Source: Candidatus Onthocola gallistercoris
GTDB taxonomy: Bacteria > Bacillota > Clostridia > Lachnospirales > Lachnospiraceae
Assembly: GCA_018715345.1 (NCBI GenBank)
Contig: DVLT01000035.1
Span: forward strand, 1 to 64,000
Length of the DNA stretch: 64,000 nt
Direction of reading: 5' to 3'
This document shows positions 44,171-53,877 of the stretch, piece by piece. Below the pieces are notes generated by a model. The model was not told the origin of the DNA, did not search any database, and saw only the letters and a program-made list of their open reading frames with translations. The translations under genes were made by a program, and so were the position numbers. Position 1 is the first letter of the stretch; each line of letters begins with the position of its first letter.

Positions 44171-45451
44171 ATGGTAAAAGCGATCGTTGGAGCCAACTGG
44201 GGAGATGAAGGTAAGGGTAAGATCACGGACATGCTTGCGGAAAAGTCCGATATCATCGTTCGTTTCCAGGGAGGCAGCAACGCAGGACATACGATCATCA
44301 ATGACTACGGTAAATTTGCGCTGCATATTTTGCCATCCGGCGTTTTCTACGGCCATACGACAAGTATCATTGGCAATGGCGTGGCTCTGAATATCCCGTA
44401 TCTGATCAACGAGATCAAAGATCTGGTGAGCAAAGGCGTACCGGAACCGAAGATCCTTGTATCCGACCGGGCCCAGATCTTGATGCCGTATCACATTTTA
44501 TTTGATCAGTACGAAGAAGAACGTCTGGGCAAAAAGTCCTTTGGCTCAACGAAATCCGGTATTGCACCATTTTATTCAGATAAATATGCGAAGATCGGTT
44601 TCCAGGTAAGTGAACTTTTTGATGATGAAGAAGCGCTTAAAGAAAAAGTTTACCGTATCATGGAGACAAAGAATGTGCTTGTGGAGCATCTGTACCACAA
44701 AGAGAAGATCGATCCGGAAGAGATCTTTAAGACTTTGCTTGACTACCGGGATATGATCCGTCCCTATGTATGTGATACATCTGCTTATCTGCATGAGGCC
44801 ATCAAAGAAGGAAAGAATATTCTGCTGGAAGGTCAGCTGGGCTCGCTGAAGGATCCGGATTTCGGTATTTATCCGATGGTCACATCCTCTTCCACTCTGG
44901 CTTCCTATGGCGCCATCGGCGCCGGTATCCCGGGATATGAGATCAAAGATATCGTAACGGTTGTCAAAGCTTATTCCAGCGCTGTGGGAGCAGGCGAATT
45001 TGTTTCCGAGATCTTCGGCGATGAGGCGGACGAGCTGAGACGCCGGGGCGGTGACGGCGGCGAGTATGGCGCCACCACCGGTAGACCGAGACGTATGGGC
45101 TGGTTTGACGCGGTGGCTTCCAGATATGGCTGCCGGATGCAGGGAGCTACAGAGGTAGCCCTGACGGTTCTGGATGTTTTGGGATATTTGGACGAGATAC
45201 CGATCTGCATCGGTTATGAGATCGATGGAAAAGTGACCAGAGATTTCCCGACCACCCATCTGTTAAAGAAAGCGAAACCGGTGTACAAAGTTATGCCAGG
45301 CTGGAAGGAAGAGATCCGGGGCATCAAAGAATATGACAAACTGCCCCAGAAGTGCCGGGATTACATCGAATTCATCGAAAAAGAGCTGGAAGTTCCGATC
45401 ACCATGGTATCCAATGGACCGGGACGCCACGAGATCATTTACAGAAAATAA
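44171..45451 (+). CDS. purA: Adenylosuccinate synthetase
   Basis: Converts IMP, aspartate and GTP to adenylosuccinate, the first committed step to AMP. The 426-residue enzyme starts MVKAIVGANWGDEGKGKITD, with GGSNAGHTI near 36 and GRPRRMGWFDAV near 300. The start ATG follows AAGGAG by 9 bases. It stands alone between a small hairpin and a strong terminator; no purine riboswitch was recognised. Confidence 0.96.
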   Translation: MVKAIVGANWGDEGKGKITDMLAEKSDIIVRFQGGSNAGHTIINDYGKFALHILPSGVFYGHTTSIIGNGVALNIPYLINEIKDLVSKGVPEPKILVSDRAQILMPYHILFDQYEEERLGKKSFGSTKSGIAPFYSDKYAKIGFQVSELFDDEEALKEKVYRIMETKNVLVEHLYHKEKIDPEEIFKTLLDYRDMIRPYVCDTSAYLHEAIKEGKNILLEGQLGSLKDPDFGIYPMVTSSSTLASYGAIGAGIPGYEIKDIVTVVKAYSSAVGAGEFVSEIFGDEADELRRRGGDGGEYGATTGRPRRMGWFDAVASRYGCRMQGATEVALTVLDVLGYLDEIPICIGYEIDGKVTRDFPTTHLLKKAKPVYKVMPGWKEEIRGIKEYDKLPQKCRDYIEFIEKELEVPITMVSNGPGRHEIIYRK

Positions 45452-45462
45452 TTTAAGACTAT

Positions 45463-45512
45463 AAAAGCATCTGCCGGAGAGAAGATCCATTCTTTTCGGC
45501 AGATGCTTTTTT
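45463..45512. terminator. Terminator of purA
   Basis: A 14-bp perfect stem (AAAAGCATCTGCCG and complement) ending in a run of six T residues; it may also serve the convergent gene. Confidence 0.85.
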
Positions 45513-45536
45513 AGATCGGTATGTTGCCCCATGGGG

Positions 45537-46067
45537 TCAGGAATTTTTTTTGCGTGTCAGTAGGGTGGTCATCAGATAGTTGTAAATATCGCTGCTGTGT
45601 TTGTGAAATTGGTCACAGACAATACGGGCCTGATCCTCACCGGGAATGGTCAATTCCAGACGCATCAGGATATCCTTCTTTTCGTGGAGCGTCAACTCTA
45701 CGGTAAACTCGTGATTGTGCTTGGGGAAATAATTGGCTGTGATCTCATTGGCCATCCGAAGTTCATACTGTTTGCTTTTTAGGAAAAGACGGATTTCCTG
45801 GCGTATATCTTCAGATATATCGGAAGAAAAAGCCTCCAGTGTCTCCTCGCCGGAAGGGGTCAAGGAATAATAAGAACTGTTGGTCTGATGGCTCACAGAT
45901 ATAAAGCCTGCCTCTTCCAGCTCAGAAAGCGCTGTCTGGATGGTAAAATAAGAAGTGTATTCTTTTTCCAGGAGAAATTCGCTGAGCTGACTGTTTGTCA
46001 TGGGATAATCCACATGATCCAGAATATACAAAAGGATCAGTTTGTACAATGTCAACGGATCTGTCAT
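45537..46067 (-). CDS. DUF4364 family protein
   Basis: A 176-residue protein typical of Clostridia. The N-terminal half looks like a winged helix (LYKLILLYILDHVDYPMTNS, then SYFTIQTALSELEEAGFIS near 38-56), so a DNA-binding role is plausible; the C-terminal half is mixed alpha/beta with no known catalytic motif. It starts 3 bases after the stop of the radical SAM gene, forming a pair. Function unknown. Confidence 0.85.
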   Translation of the reverse strand: MTDPLTLYKLILLYILDHVDYPMTNSQLSEFLLEKEYTSYFTIQTALSELEEAGFISVSHQTNSSYYSLTPSGEETLEAFSSDISEDIRQEIRLFLKSKQYELRMANEITANYFPKHNHEFTVELTLHEKKDILMRLELTIPGEDQARIVCDQFHKHSSDIYNYLMTTLLTRKKNS

Positions 46068-46070
46068 GAT

Positions 46071-47039
46071 TTATTCCTCCTTATTTTTAAGTTCAGGATT
46101 ATTGTCAAAAAGGCGACCTTGCCAGGTACGGCGCAGACGGAATTGATGTTGGATTTCATTCAGGACCTGCTTTTTTGAGAGACTCCAGAGGGGGTGGATC
46201 AGAAGTTTTCTCGGCCCATCCCCCGTCAGCCGATGGATGACCAGCTCCGGCGGGAGGATCTCCAGACATCGGATCAGCAGATCGATATAGTGTTCTTTAT
46301 CCAAAACAGGAAAAGGTTTTTTTTCATAGACAGCAGCCAGATCTGTACCCTGTAGGATGTGCAGCAGCTGGATCTTGATGCCCTGTATGGGCTGGTGAGA
46401 AAGATATCGGTGTGTATCCAGCATATGCTGTTCCGTCTCGCCGGGAAGCCCGAGTATGGTATGGACGATGATCTCAATGCCCGCATCATGGAGCTTTCGG
46501 ACGGCCTGTTCAAATACAGACAATGGGTATCCCCGGCGTATATAGAGGGCTGTGGCTTCATGGATCGTCTGCAGTCCAAGTTCGATCCATACAGGCTTGA
46601 ACTGGTTCAGACGGCTCAGCAGATCCACGATATCATCTGATAGACAGTCGGGACGGGTGGCAATGGACAGCACGGCGATATCCGGATGCCTTATGGCCTG
46701 CCAGTAAATATCTTCCAGATAAGGAAGGGGAGCATAGGTGCCGGTATAAGCTTGAAAATAGGCAATATAACGGCTGCCTTTGAACTTGTTGTCCACCTTT
46801 TGTTTGGCTTGTTCGATCTGTTTGCTGATGGACAAAGAGGGAGAGGCGGCAAAGTCGCCGGAACCGCCGGCACTGCAGAAGATACAGCCCCGGTCTTCTA
46901 AAGTGCCGTCCCTGTTGGGGCAGGTGAAACCGCCGTTTAACGCCAGTTTATACAGTTTTTCTCCAAACCGGTATTTCAATTCATGATTCAGTGAATGCCA
47001 GGGTTTATCATCCCACCGCTGTATAGAAGGGTCTGTCAT
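46071..47039 (-). CDS. Radical SAM protein, YhcC family
   Basis: 322 residues with the radical-SAM cluster motif in a spaced form (CPNRDGTLEDRGCIFCSAGG near 34-53), SAM-binding glycine-rich segments downstream, and the YhcC feature HSLNHELKYRFGEKLYKL near the N-terminus. The reaction is unknown for the family. The start chosen gives the conserved N-terminus; an upstream in-frame ATG at 47072 is less likely. It is cotranscribed with the DUF4364 gene. Confidence 0.88.
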   Translation of the reverse strand: MTDPSIQRWDDKPWHSLNHELKYRFGEKLYKLALNGGFTCPNRDGTLEDRGCIFCSAGGSGDFAASPSLSISKQIEQAKQKVDNKFKGSRYIAYFQAYTGTYAPLPYLEDIYWQAIRHPDIAVLSIATRPDCLSDDIVDLLSRLNQFKPVWIELGLQTIHEATALYIRRGYPLSVFEQAVRKLHDAGIEIIVHTILGLPGETEQHMLDTHRYLSHQPIQGIKIQLLHILQGTDLAAVYEKKPFPVLDKEHYIDLLIRCLEILPPELVIHRLTGDGPRKLLIHPLWSLSKKQVLNEIQHQFRLRRTWQGRLFDNNPELKNKEE

Positions 47040-47143
47040 TGTGTGAAATCCTTCCTTTTGATCAACATACATATTACTTTGATAATCATATCATTTCCCC
47101 ATTCTTTATTCAAGCGGATTTCCCGAGACACTTTACAAAGAAA

Positions 47144-47173
47144 TTGAAAAAGACAGGAAGATTTTTTTACAAT
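47144..47173 (+). promoter_or_regulatory. Promoter of the HAD phosphatase gene
   Basis: TTGAAA, 18 bases, TACAAT, about 35 bases before the start codon. Confidence 0.5.
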
Positions 47174-47207
47174 TATATGGTAAAATGTTCGATGGGAGGA
47201 AAAGAAT

Positions 47208-48050
47208 ATGGAAATTAAATTAGTAGCTTTTGATCTGGATGGCACACTGTTGGATGATAATAAAGAAATACTGGCCAGCAGCATGGAGGCCATATCAGAT
47301 TTGCATAAAAAGGGAATCCAGACGGTGCTGTGTACGGGACGTATTTTTGTGGACGCGGCGTATATTGCCCGTCAGATATCGGATAAGATGCTTGTCATCG
47401 CCTGCAATGGGGCCTGCGCCGGAAGAGCTGATTCGAAGGAACTGATAAAGAAATATCCCATACCTTATGACATTTTAAAGCAGATCACGGATTGCTGTGT
47501 ACGTAACGGCACGCTGCCGGTTTATTATACCCAGGATACAGAATATACCAGTGAGGCATGCGAAGCTTATATGCGGGCAGGCGGTATCCAGCAGAAACAC
47601 CGGCAGGTGGCCCCGGATAAGAAGCATGTGGAGCTTCCGGACGCAGCTGCATTTTATGAGATCATGGAACAGTATGACGGACAGATCTATAAGGCTCTTT
47701 GCTTTGATGTGGATGAAACAAAAAAGATCCGGGTTGAAAAGGAACTGGTGGAGTCGGAGTTGTGCTATGTGACTGGAGCCAATGTGTTCGGGAAAAAGAA
47801 TCTGGAAATGATGCGTCTTGGCGTGGATAAAGGCAGTACCCTTCGGGCGGTTGCGGCAGAGATGGGCATAGGACCGGAAAATATCATGGTTTTTGGAGAC
47901 AGTGATAATGATATTCCCATGTTTGACATGGCCGGTTATCCGATCGCAATGGAGAGATGCACAGAAGGGATACGGAGTCGGGCCTATGCTGTTACAGGCA
48001 GCAATAATGATGGGGGGATTGCCAGGGCCATCCGCCGCTATATCGGCTGA
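47208..48050 (+). CDS. HAD-superfamily hydrolase, Cof type
   Basis: A 280-residue phosphatase of the Cof/YidA kind, acting on sugar phosphates or similar metabolites. Motif I is FDLDGTLLDD (Asp9 nucleophile, Asp11), motif II CTGR near 45, and motifs III/IV are GVDKGSTLRAV and FGDSDNDIPMF near 205-230. An excellent GGGAGG site precedes it. Substrate unknown. Confidence 0.92.
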   Translation: MEIKLVAFDLDGTLLDDNKEILASSMEAISDLHKKGIQTVLCTGRIFVDAAYIARQISDKMLVIACNGACAGRADSKELIKKYPIPYDILKQITDCCVRNGTLPVYYTQDTEYTSEACEAYMRAGGIQQKHRQVAPDKKHVELPDAAAFYEIMEQYDGQIYKALCFDVDETKKIRVEKELVESELCYVTGANVFGKKNLEMMRLGVDKGSTLRAVAAEMGIGPENIMVFGDSDNDIPMFDMAGYPIAMERCTEGIRSRAYAVTGSNNDGGIARAIRRYIG

Positions 48051-48166
48051 TGGGATGTCAGAATGCACAAAACTTTTGAAAAAAATCGGATAAATTAATG
48101 AAATTCGGGGATGGAAATTTTTGCCGGAATCGTATATACTATGAAGATGATAGGAGGTATAAGAAG

Positions 48167-48397
48167 ATGAAAGAAATTAAGATTATGTTGCCAAGTATTG
48201 AAGATGTAAAGAAGTTTAATATGATCGTAACACGATATACTGGAGATGTAGACTTGGTATCCGGAAGATATGTAATCGACGCAAAATCAATCATGGGAAT
48301 TTTTAGCCTGGATCTGGGCAAGGAGATCAATGTTCAGATACATGGAGACGCGCCTGAGAAACTGGCTGAAGAATTAAAAGAATTCTGTGTAAAATAA
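48167..48397 (+). CDS. HPr-like protein lacking the active-site histidine
   Basis: A 76-residue HPr-fold protein. The region around Ser41 (AKSIMGIFSLDL) corresponds to the regulatory Ser46 segment of HPr (KSIMGVMSL), but the N-terminal part (MLPSIEDVKKFNMIV) has no GLHARPA motif, so the phosphorylatable His15 is absent. It therefore cannot carry phosphate in the PTS chain; a Crh-like regulatory or other partner role is possible. The start follows TAGGAGG by 8 bases and a terminator lies 45 bases downstream, so it is a single-gene unit. Confidence 0.85.
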   Translation: MKEIKIMLPSIEDVKKFNMIVTRYTGDVDLVSGRYVIDAKSIMGIFSLDLGKEINVQIHGDAPEKLAEELKEFCVK

Positions 48398-48440
48398 AAA
48401 AGATAAAATTTCCGATCACCATCGGAAGCAGCAAGTGGAT

Positions 48441-48488
48441 AAGACATTGTCCGAAAGCCCAAAGCGGCCGGACGATGTCTTAATTATT
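48441..48488 (+). terminator. Terminator after the HPr-like gene
   Basis: A 13-bp stem (AAGACATTGTCCG with one G-U pair) followed by TAATTATT. A second small hairpin (TTCCGAT/ATCGGAA) lies at 48411-48428. Confidence 0.65.
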
Positions 48489-48546
48489 ATGTCGGATCAT
48501 GTAAAATATTGCGAAATATTTATCTTTCTTTTCCTGGAAAATAGTG

Positions 48547-48904
48547 TATAATAAGACTAACTTCTATATGATTACGAGCAGGTCTGCTGGATTTTCCCAT
48601 TGAAAAATGATTTACAGGTTTTTGGTTTCACTGGTATTTTCAGAACTTCCCGGTTGTTTTTTGTCGGCTGCAGGTGGCGCCGTCTGTTTATGATAATATT
48701 TGATTTGCCCCGATACATATCGATCCGGCCGTTTTTTCATCATATTTTTGAGAGAACGGGCAGAGGTGGCGGCAGATTGCCGGACGTAAGGCACGATATG
48801 AGAAGTATCATGCGAGCATATATAAGCGGCTTGCGTTTGACGGCCTGCCGGACATGAAACGGACATTGTCTGAAGGAAACCTTACCTGTTTTGAGGAGGA
48901 AACT
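48547..48904 (+). other. Long leader region upstream of rho
   Basis: A TATAAT box at 48547-48552 lies 350 bases before the rho start, with a weak -35 (TTTCTT). The region between is GC-rich near 48720-48850 and has no clear gene. The rho frame is open upstream through ATG 48854, but without a ribosome site there. A long leader would suit autoregulation of rho; this is inferred. Confidence 0.4.
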
Positions 48905-50476
48905 ATGTACGAAAAATATGCAACATTATCCGTGGCCCAGTTGAGAGAACTGGCCAAGTCTCAGGGCGTGAAGAATGTTTCAGTCATGCGCAAGAGTCAG
49001 TTGGTCCAGGTCGTGGGTGAACTGGAAGAAAAGTATAACAAGGAGAAAGCACAGGAAGAGAATGTCAGGGAGACAACTCAGCACAGCCCTCAGCCAACGC
49101 AAGACGTTTCGGAAAGGATCCATCCGAACCTATCGGAGCGCCGCAGAGAAGCGGCGCGGGATCGTAAGCCGCGCAAGGAAAGTATGAGAGATGGCTATGT
49201 ACGGGAGTCGGCCGGCGATATCAGCCGAAACGGATATGATCATCGGGAACACCAGCGGACGAAGGATACGGCAGAGCGGTCTGAAAATCATCGGGAAGAA
49301 ATCGAGGACAAGCCCCACTATGATAAGGAGGCGGTCCTGGAGCAGCTGGACAGCGGCCAGATGGCCAATGGCATATTGGAAGTCATGGCGGATGGTTTTG
49401 GCTTTATACGCTGTGAGAATTATCTTCCGGGGAGTAATGATGTTTATGTGTCACCGGCCCAGATCCGGCGTTTTAATCTAAAGACTGGTGATATCGTGGA
49501 AGGCAATATCCGGGTGAAAACGCAGAATGAAAAGTTCAGCGCCCTTCTTTTTGTCAAGTCAGTCAACGGAGGATCTCCTCAGGAGGCCACGCGAAGAGCG
49601 AATTTTGAGGATATGACGCCGATTTTCCCAAATCAGAGGATACGTCTGGAAACAGGAAAGGGTAGCGTTCCCATGCGTATCGTGGATCTGGTCTCGCCCA
49701 TCGGAAAGGGCCAGAGGGGAATGGTAGTGTCGCCGCCTAAGACAGGAAAAACAACACTGTTAAAGCAGGTGGCCCGGTCGATCACGGCCAATTATCCAGA
49801 CATGAAGATGATCATCCTGCTGATCGATGAACGGCCGGAGGAAGTGACAGATATCAAGGAATATATCGAAGGTCCCAATGTGGAAGTGATCTATTCCACC
49901 TTTGACGAGTTGCCGGAACACCATAAACGGGTATCGGAGATGGTGCTGGAACGGGCAAAACGTCTGGTTGAACATAAGAAGGATGTGGTCATCCTTTTGG
50001 ACAGCATCACCCGTCTGGCGAGGGCGTACAACCTGACTGTGCCGCCCAGTGGAAGGACGCTGTCGGGAGGTCTGGATCCGGCAGCGCTCTATATGCCGAA
50101 GAAGTTTTTTGGAGCGGCTCGGAATATGCGGGAAGGCGGGAGCCTGACGGTATTGGCAACGGCGCTGGTGGATACGGGAAGTAAGATGGATGACGTGGTT
50201 TACGAAGAATTTAAGGGCACGGGCAACATGGAACTGGTGCTTGACAGGAAGCTTTCCGAGAAAAGGATCTTTCCGGCAGTGGATATTACCCGGTCCGGAA
50301 CCCGAAGAGAGGAACTTTTACTTTCAAAAGAAGAGCTGGAAGCGGTTTATGTGATGCGCAAAGCTTTGGGAGGCATGAAATCAGAAGAGGCTTTGGAACG
50401 GATACTGGATATGTTCGTGAGAACAGAGAACAACGAAGAATTTGTGGCTTTGATGAAACGGACGAAGATATTTTAA
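48905..50476 (+). CDS. rho: Transcription termination factor Rho with N-terminal insertion
   Basis: A 523-residue hexameric RNA helicase. The N-terminal Rho_N helices (about 1-42; [20 protein letters not shown]) are followed by a roughly 100-residue highly charged insertion (about 45-150, rich in Arg, Glu and His), then the cold-shock RNA-binding domain ([13 protein letters not shown] near 160) and the ATPase core with Walker [13 protein letters not shown] near 277 and the Q/R loops to the end. The start follows GAGGAGG by 6 bases. Such insertions are known in clostridial Rho. Confidence 0.95.
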   Translation: MYEKYATLSVAQLRELAKSQGVKNVSVMRKSQLVQVVGELEEKYNKEKAQEENVRETTQHSPQPTQDVSERIHPNLSERRREAARDRKPRKESMRDGYVRESAGDISRNGYDHREHQRTKDTAERSENHREEIEDKPHYDKEAVLEQLDSGQMANGILEVMADGFGFIRCENYLPGSNDVYVSPAQIRRFNLKTGDIVEGNIRVKTQNEKFSALLFVKSVNGGSPQEATRRANFEDMTPIFPNQRIRLETGKGSVPMRIVDLVSPIGKGQRGMVVSPPKTGKTTLLKQVARSITANYPDMKMIILLIDERPEEVTDIKEYIEGPNVEVIYSTFDELPEHHKRVSEMVLERAKRLVEHKKDVVILLDSITRLARAYNLTVPPSGRTLSGGLDPAALYMPKKFFGAARNMREGGSLTVLATALVDTGSKMDDVVYEEFKGTGNMELVLDRKLSEKRIFPAVDITRSGTRREELLLSKEELEAVYVMRKALGGMKSEEALERILDMFVRTENNEEFVALMKRTKIF

Positions 50477-50583
50477 CATCTCAGCATATAAAGATTTTGA
50501 ATTTTCAGGGACTCAGTCCGGAATATGTCTGATATTTGAGCAAGACAGCTCTTGAAATTCTTTTTCTATCCGGGGAAAAGTGC
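50477..50583. other. Short gap between rho and the rpmE promoter
   Basis: Contains a tiny GGAC-TCA-GTCC hairpin and a weak GAGC/GCTC hairpin followed by TTCTTTTT, which may act as a poor rho terminator. Confidence 0.35.
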
Positions 50584-50612
50584 TTGAAAGATGTGTGCGA
50601 GTGTGATATACT
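50584..50612 (+). promoter_or_regulatory. Promoter of rpmE
   Basis: TTGAAA, exactly 17 bases, TATACT: the best-looking promoter in the window. The transcript would carry a leader of about 120 bases. Confidence 0.8.
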
Positions 50613-50655
50613 AAGAAAGCTGTTTAGATGAACGAATGCGCGTACCCATCCTGAC

Positions 50656-50689
50656 AGCCTGCGGGATGTGCCCTTTTGGGTAGCGGGCT
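50656..50689 (+). promoter_or_regulatory. Structured leader of rpmE, candidate L31 autoregulatory element
   Basis: A nested stem-loop: AGCCTGC pairs with GCGGGCT (one G-U pair), and inside TGCCC pairs with GGGTA around a TTTT loop. It sits between the promoter and the L31 start. L31 leader motifs are known in Firmicutes; whether this one belongs to that class needs a covariance search. Confidence 0.5.
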
Positions 50690-50739
50690 TCATACGATTC
50701 GGTATGCAATTTGAAATAAGACATTCTAGTGAGGTGAAA

Positions 50740-50949
50740 ATGATGAGAGAAGGAATCCATCCCAAGTATTATCAGGCAAAGGTAACTTGTAACTGCGGCA
50801 ATGAATTTGTAACAGGTTCCACAAAACCAGAAATTCACGTAGAAGTTTGCTCCAAATGCCATCCTTTCTATACAGGCCAGCAGAAGACCCAGGCAGCTCG
50901 TGGCCGTATTGATAAATTTAATCGTAAGTATGGTATTACACAGGACTGA
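50740..50949 (+). CDS. rpmE: 50S ribosomal protein L31, zinc-binding form
   Basis: A 69-residue L31. It begins [15 protein letters not shown] and retains the four cysteines of the zinc form (CNC and CSKC). The start is one of two adjacent ATG codons 4-7 bases after GAGGTG. It ends at a terminator. An alternative cysteine-free L31 is not in the window. Confidence 0.95.
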   Translation: MMREGIHPKYYQAKVTCNCGNEFVTGSTKPEIHVEVCSKCHPFYTGQQKTQAARGRIDKFNRKYGITQD

Positions 50950-50969
50950 TCGGGCAAGTGTTAAAAGTA

Positions 50970-51005
50970 AGGTTGAGGTTTTTCTTAAATCTCAACCTAT
51001 TTTTC
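50970..51005 (+). terminator. Terminator of rpmE
   Basis: An 8-bp stem (AGGTTGAG and complement) followed by ATTTTTC. Confidence 0.8.
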
Positions 51006-51022
51006 TTTGACGGAGGCATGAC

Positions 51023-51955
51023 ATGAGATATGCGAAAATCGGGGGGCAGGCTGTTATCGAAGGTGTGATGATGCGCCATAAAGATCAGTACGCCGTTGCT
51101 GTAAGAAAGCCCGATGGGACGATAGAAATAAAGACGGATCACTATGAAGGTCTGGTAGCCCGATACCATATGACGGGAGTGCCCATTATCCGGGGAATAT
51201 TGGCTTTTGTGGATTCTCTGTATTTGGGCATGAAAACACTTACCTGGTCTGCGGACTTTTATGAAGAGGATGATAAAGAAGAAGAGCAGAAAGAGGAAGC
51301 GGAACAGAAGGCTTCCGACAAATGGCTCATGGGGCTAACGGTGGCATTTTCCATTGTTCTTGCCATAGGTCTTTTTATGATCCTGCCGTTTCTGATATCG
51401 GATCTGTTCAAAAATTTTATCACTTCCTCCCTGGCTTTGGGGATCATTGAAGGTATTGTACGTGTTCTGATCTTTGTCGGTTATATTGCCGCCATATCCC
51501 GTATGAAAGACATACAGAGACTTTTTATGTATCATGGAGCGGAGCACAAGACGATCAATTGTATCGAACACGGGGAAGAATTGACGCCGGCCAATGCTTT
51601 AAAATATTCCCGATTTCATAAGCGGTGCGGAACCAGCTTCCTGTTCATTGTATTATTTGTGAGTATTCTTTTCTTTCTGCTTTTTTTCCAGATCTTTCCT
51701 GTGGATAATATGATATTTAAAGTGGTCTGCCGTATACTGATGGTCCCGCTGATCGCGGGCGTATCCTATGAGATCATCCAGTGGGCCGGCCGGAAAGACA
51801 GCGGTTTGTCGGATATCGTCAGTAAGCCGGGATTTTGGATGCAGAAAATGACCACAAAGGAACCGGATGAAGAGATGTTGGAAGTGGCCATTGCATCCAT
51901 TGAGGCTATTTATGACTGGAAAGCCTTTCAGGAGGAAGCTGGTCATGAAGGTTAA
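51023..51955 (+). CDS. DUF1385 family membrane protein
   Basis: 310 residues. It starts with the family signature YAKIGGQAVIEGVMMRHKDQ, then two long hydrophobic segments (about 110-135 and 140-165), a conserved HGAEHKTINCIE near 172-183, and two more hydrophobic segments (about 210-230 and 232-255). The conserved position between rpmE and prmC/prfA is common in Firmicutes. The histidine/cysteine region hints at metal binding. Function unknown. Confidence 0.9.
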   Translation: MRYAKIGGQAVIEGVMMRHKDQYAVAVRKPDGTIEIKTDHYEGLVARYHMTGVPIIRGILAFVDSLYLGMKTLTWSADFYEEDDKEEEQKEEAEQKASDKWLMGLTVAFSIVLAIGLFMILPFLISDLFKNFITSSLALGIIEGIVRVLIFVGYIAAISRMKDIQRLFMYHGAEHKTINCIEHGEELTPANALKYSRFHKRCGTSFLFIVLFVSILFFLLFFQIFPVDNMIFKVVCRILMVPLIAGVSYEIIQWAGRKDSGLSDIVSKPGFWMQKMTTKEPDEEMLEVAIASIEAIYDWKAFQEEAGHEG

Positions 51956-52781
51956 GGATCTGTTGGCAGAAGGCGAAAAACGGCTTTCGGCTGCCGGTAT
52001 TGAGAACCCAGCCTTGGAAGCGTGGTATATGCTGGAAGATATATGCGGTATAGACCGGGTGCATTACTATACCCATCCGGAAGAAGTGGCGGACAGTGAA
52101 TGTGCAGAACGTTTTGAAGAGGCGATCAGACGACGGATGGGCCATGAGCCGCTCCAATATATTTTGGGGAAAACCTGTTTTATGGGATTGGATTTTATGG
52201 TCGGTCCTACGGTATTGATCCCGAGGCAGGATACGGAAGTATTAGTGGAAACCGTCCTTTCTTATATAAAAAGTAAAGATGTGGATGTGTTGGACATGTG
52301 TACCGGTTCTGGCTGTATCCTTCTGAGCTTGATGGCTCTTGGCGGGCTGGACCATGGCTGGGGATCCGACATTTCGGCCGATGCGCTTCAGATGGCCGAA
52401 AGGAACCAGAAGGCTTTGGATATACAAGGTGCGCAGTGGATCTTGAGTTCTCTGTTTGAGGAAATGACAGGTAAGTATGATATGATCGTATCGAATCCGC
52501 CTTATATATCAAGCGGTGAGATCGATGGCCTCATGCCGGAAGTGAGGGATTTTGAGCCGAGACTGGCATTGGATGGAGAGAAAGACGGACTGGCTTTTTA
52601 CAGGGCTATCTCCCAAAAAGCGCCGGAATTTCTGAAACCAGGCGGAATGTTATTTTTTGAGATCGGATGCACCCAGGCGGCGGATGTGACAGCCTGTATG
52701 GCCGCCCACGGATTTAAAAACATATGTACCATTAAAGATTTGGCCGGACTCGACCGAGTTGTTTATGGAAATATCGCATAG
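51945..52781 (+). CDS. prmC: Release factor glutamine methyltransferase
   Basis: Methylates the glutamine of the GGQ motif in release factors. The 278-residue SAM-dependent enzyme has the SAM site VLDMCTGSGCILLSL near 115 and the catalytic NPPY near 184-187, and an N-terminal helical domain for release-factor recognition. It overlaps the DUF1385 gene by 11 bases, after GGAGG, and precedes its substrate gene prfA. Confidence 0.95.
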   Translation: MKVKDLLAEGEKRLSAAGIENPALEAWYMLEDICGIDRVHYYTHPEEVADSECAERFEEAIRRRMGHEPLQYILGKTCFMGLDFMVGPTVLIPRQDTEVLVETVLSYIKSKDVDVLDMCTGSGCILLSLMALGGLDHGWGSDISADALQMAERNQKALDIQGAQWILSSLFEEMTGKYDMIVSNPPYISSGEIDGLMPEVRDFEPRLALDGEKDGLAFYRAISQKAPEFLKPGGMLFFEIGCTQAADVTACMAAHGFKNICTIKDLAGLDRVVYGNIA

Positions 52782-52799
52782 TTTGCTGGAGGGAAAAGC

Positions 52800-53876
52800 A
52801 TGTTTGACAGATTGGATGATATTTTGATCCGATATGAGCAGGTCATGGAAGAATTAAATGACCCGGAAGTGGTCGGGAATCAGGAACATTTCAGAAAACT
52901 GATGAAAGAACAGACAGAGCTTGCGCCTATCGTTGATAAATATACAGAATATAAACAGGAAAAACAGAATGAACAGGATAGCCTGGAACTTCTGGAGGCG
53001 GAAAATGACGAGGAGATGCGGGAACTGGCCAAGGAAGAGCTGGCCGCCGCAAAAGACAATATTGAAAGAATCGAGAAAGAACTGAAAGTACTCCTTTTGC
53101 CGAAAGATCCCATGGATGAGAAAAATGTCATCGTGGAGATCCGGGCTGGAGCGGGCGGTGATGAAGCGGCATTATTTGCAGCGGATCTGTTCCGGATGTA
53201 TAATAAATACGCAGAGAGTCAGCATTGGAAGGTGGAGATGATGAGTGCCAATGAGAATGGGATCGGCGGTTTTAAGGAAGTCGTATTCATGATCAGCGGC
53301 AGCAGCGTCTATTCCAAAATGAAATATGAAAGCGGCGTACATCGGGTCCAGCGGGTGCCGGAGACAGAGTCCGGCGGCCGGATCCATACTTCCACTGTTA
53401 CGGTGGCCATCATGCCGGAAGCAGAAGAAGTGGATGTGAAACTGGACATGAATGATGTACGTATTGATGTATTCCGGGCTTCAGGGAATGGGGGTCAGTG
53501 TGTCAACACGACGGATTCAGCGGTGCGGATCACCCATATACCAACGGGGATCGTGATCTCCTGCCAGGATGAAAAATCCCAGCTGAAGAATAAAGAGAAG
53601 GGATTGAAAGTGCTGCGGTCCCGCCTATATGAGATGGAGCTGGAGAAAAAGCAGAAGGAAGAAGCGGCCTACCGGAAAAATCAGGTGGGAACCGGCGATC
53701 GTTCCGAAAAGATCCGAACTTATAATTTCCCTCAGGGGAGATGCACAGACCACCGTATCAAGCTGACGTTGCATCGCTTGGACAGTATTATGAACGGCGA
53801 TCTGGAAGAAATTATCGATAGTCTGATCGCGGCGGATCAGGCGGCCAGATTGAGCAATATGGAAGAAGGTTATTAA
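52800..53876 (+). CDS. prfA: Peptide chain release factor 1
   Basis: A 358-residue class I release factor recognising UAA and UAG. The catalytic GGQ is in [15 protein letters not shown] near 231-233; the anticodon-like PxT tripeptide region lies in the central domain, with [19 protein letters not shown] as the second conserved block. It lies 18 bases downstream of prmC. Confidence 0.97.
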   Translation: MFDRLDDILIRYEQVMEELNDPEVVGNQEHFRKLMKEQTELAPIVDKYTEYKQEKQNEQDSLELLEAENDEEMRELAKEELAAAKDNIERIEKELKVLLLPKDPMDEKNVIVEIRAGAGGDEAALFAADLFRMYNKYAESQHWKVEMMSANENGIGGFKEVVFMISGSSVYSKMKYESGVHRVQRVPETESGGRIHTSTVTVAIMPEAEEVDVKLDMNDVRIDVFRASGNGGQCVNTTDSAVRITHIPTGIVISCQDEKSQLKNKEKGLKVLRSRLYEMELEKKQKEEAAYRKNQVGTGDRSEKIRTYNFPQGRCTDHRIKLTLHRLDSIMNGDLEEIIDSLIAADQAARLSNMEEGY

Positions 53877-53877
53877 A

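Noticed and set aside
48600..48857. An 85-codon frame in the rho leader as a gene
   Set aside because: No ribosome site, no recognisable motif and Arg-rich random composition.
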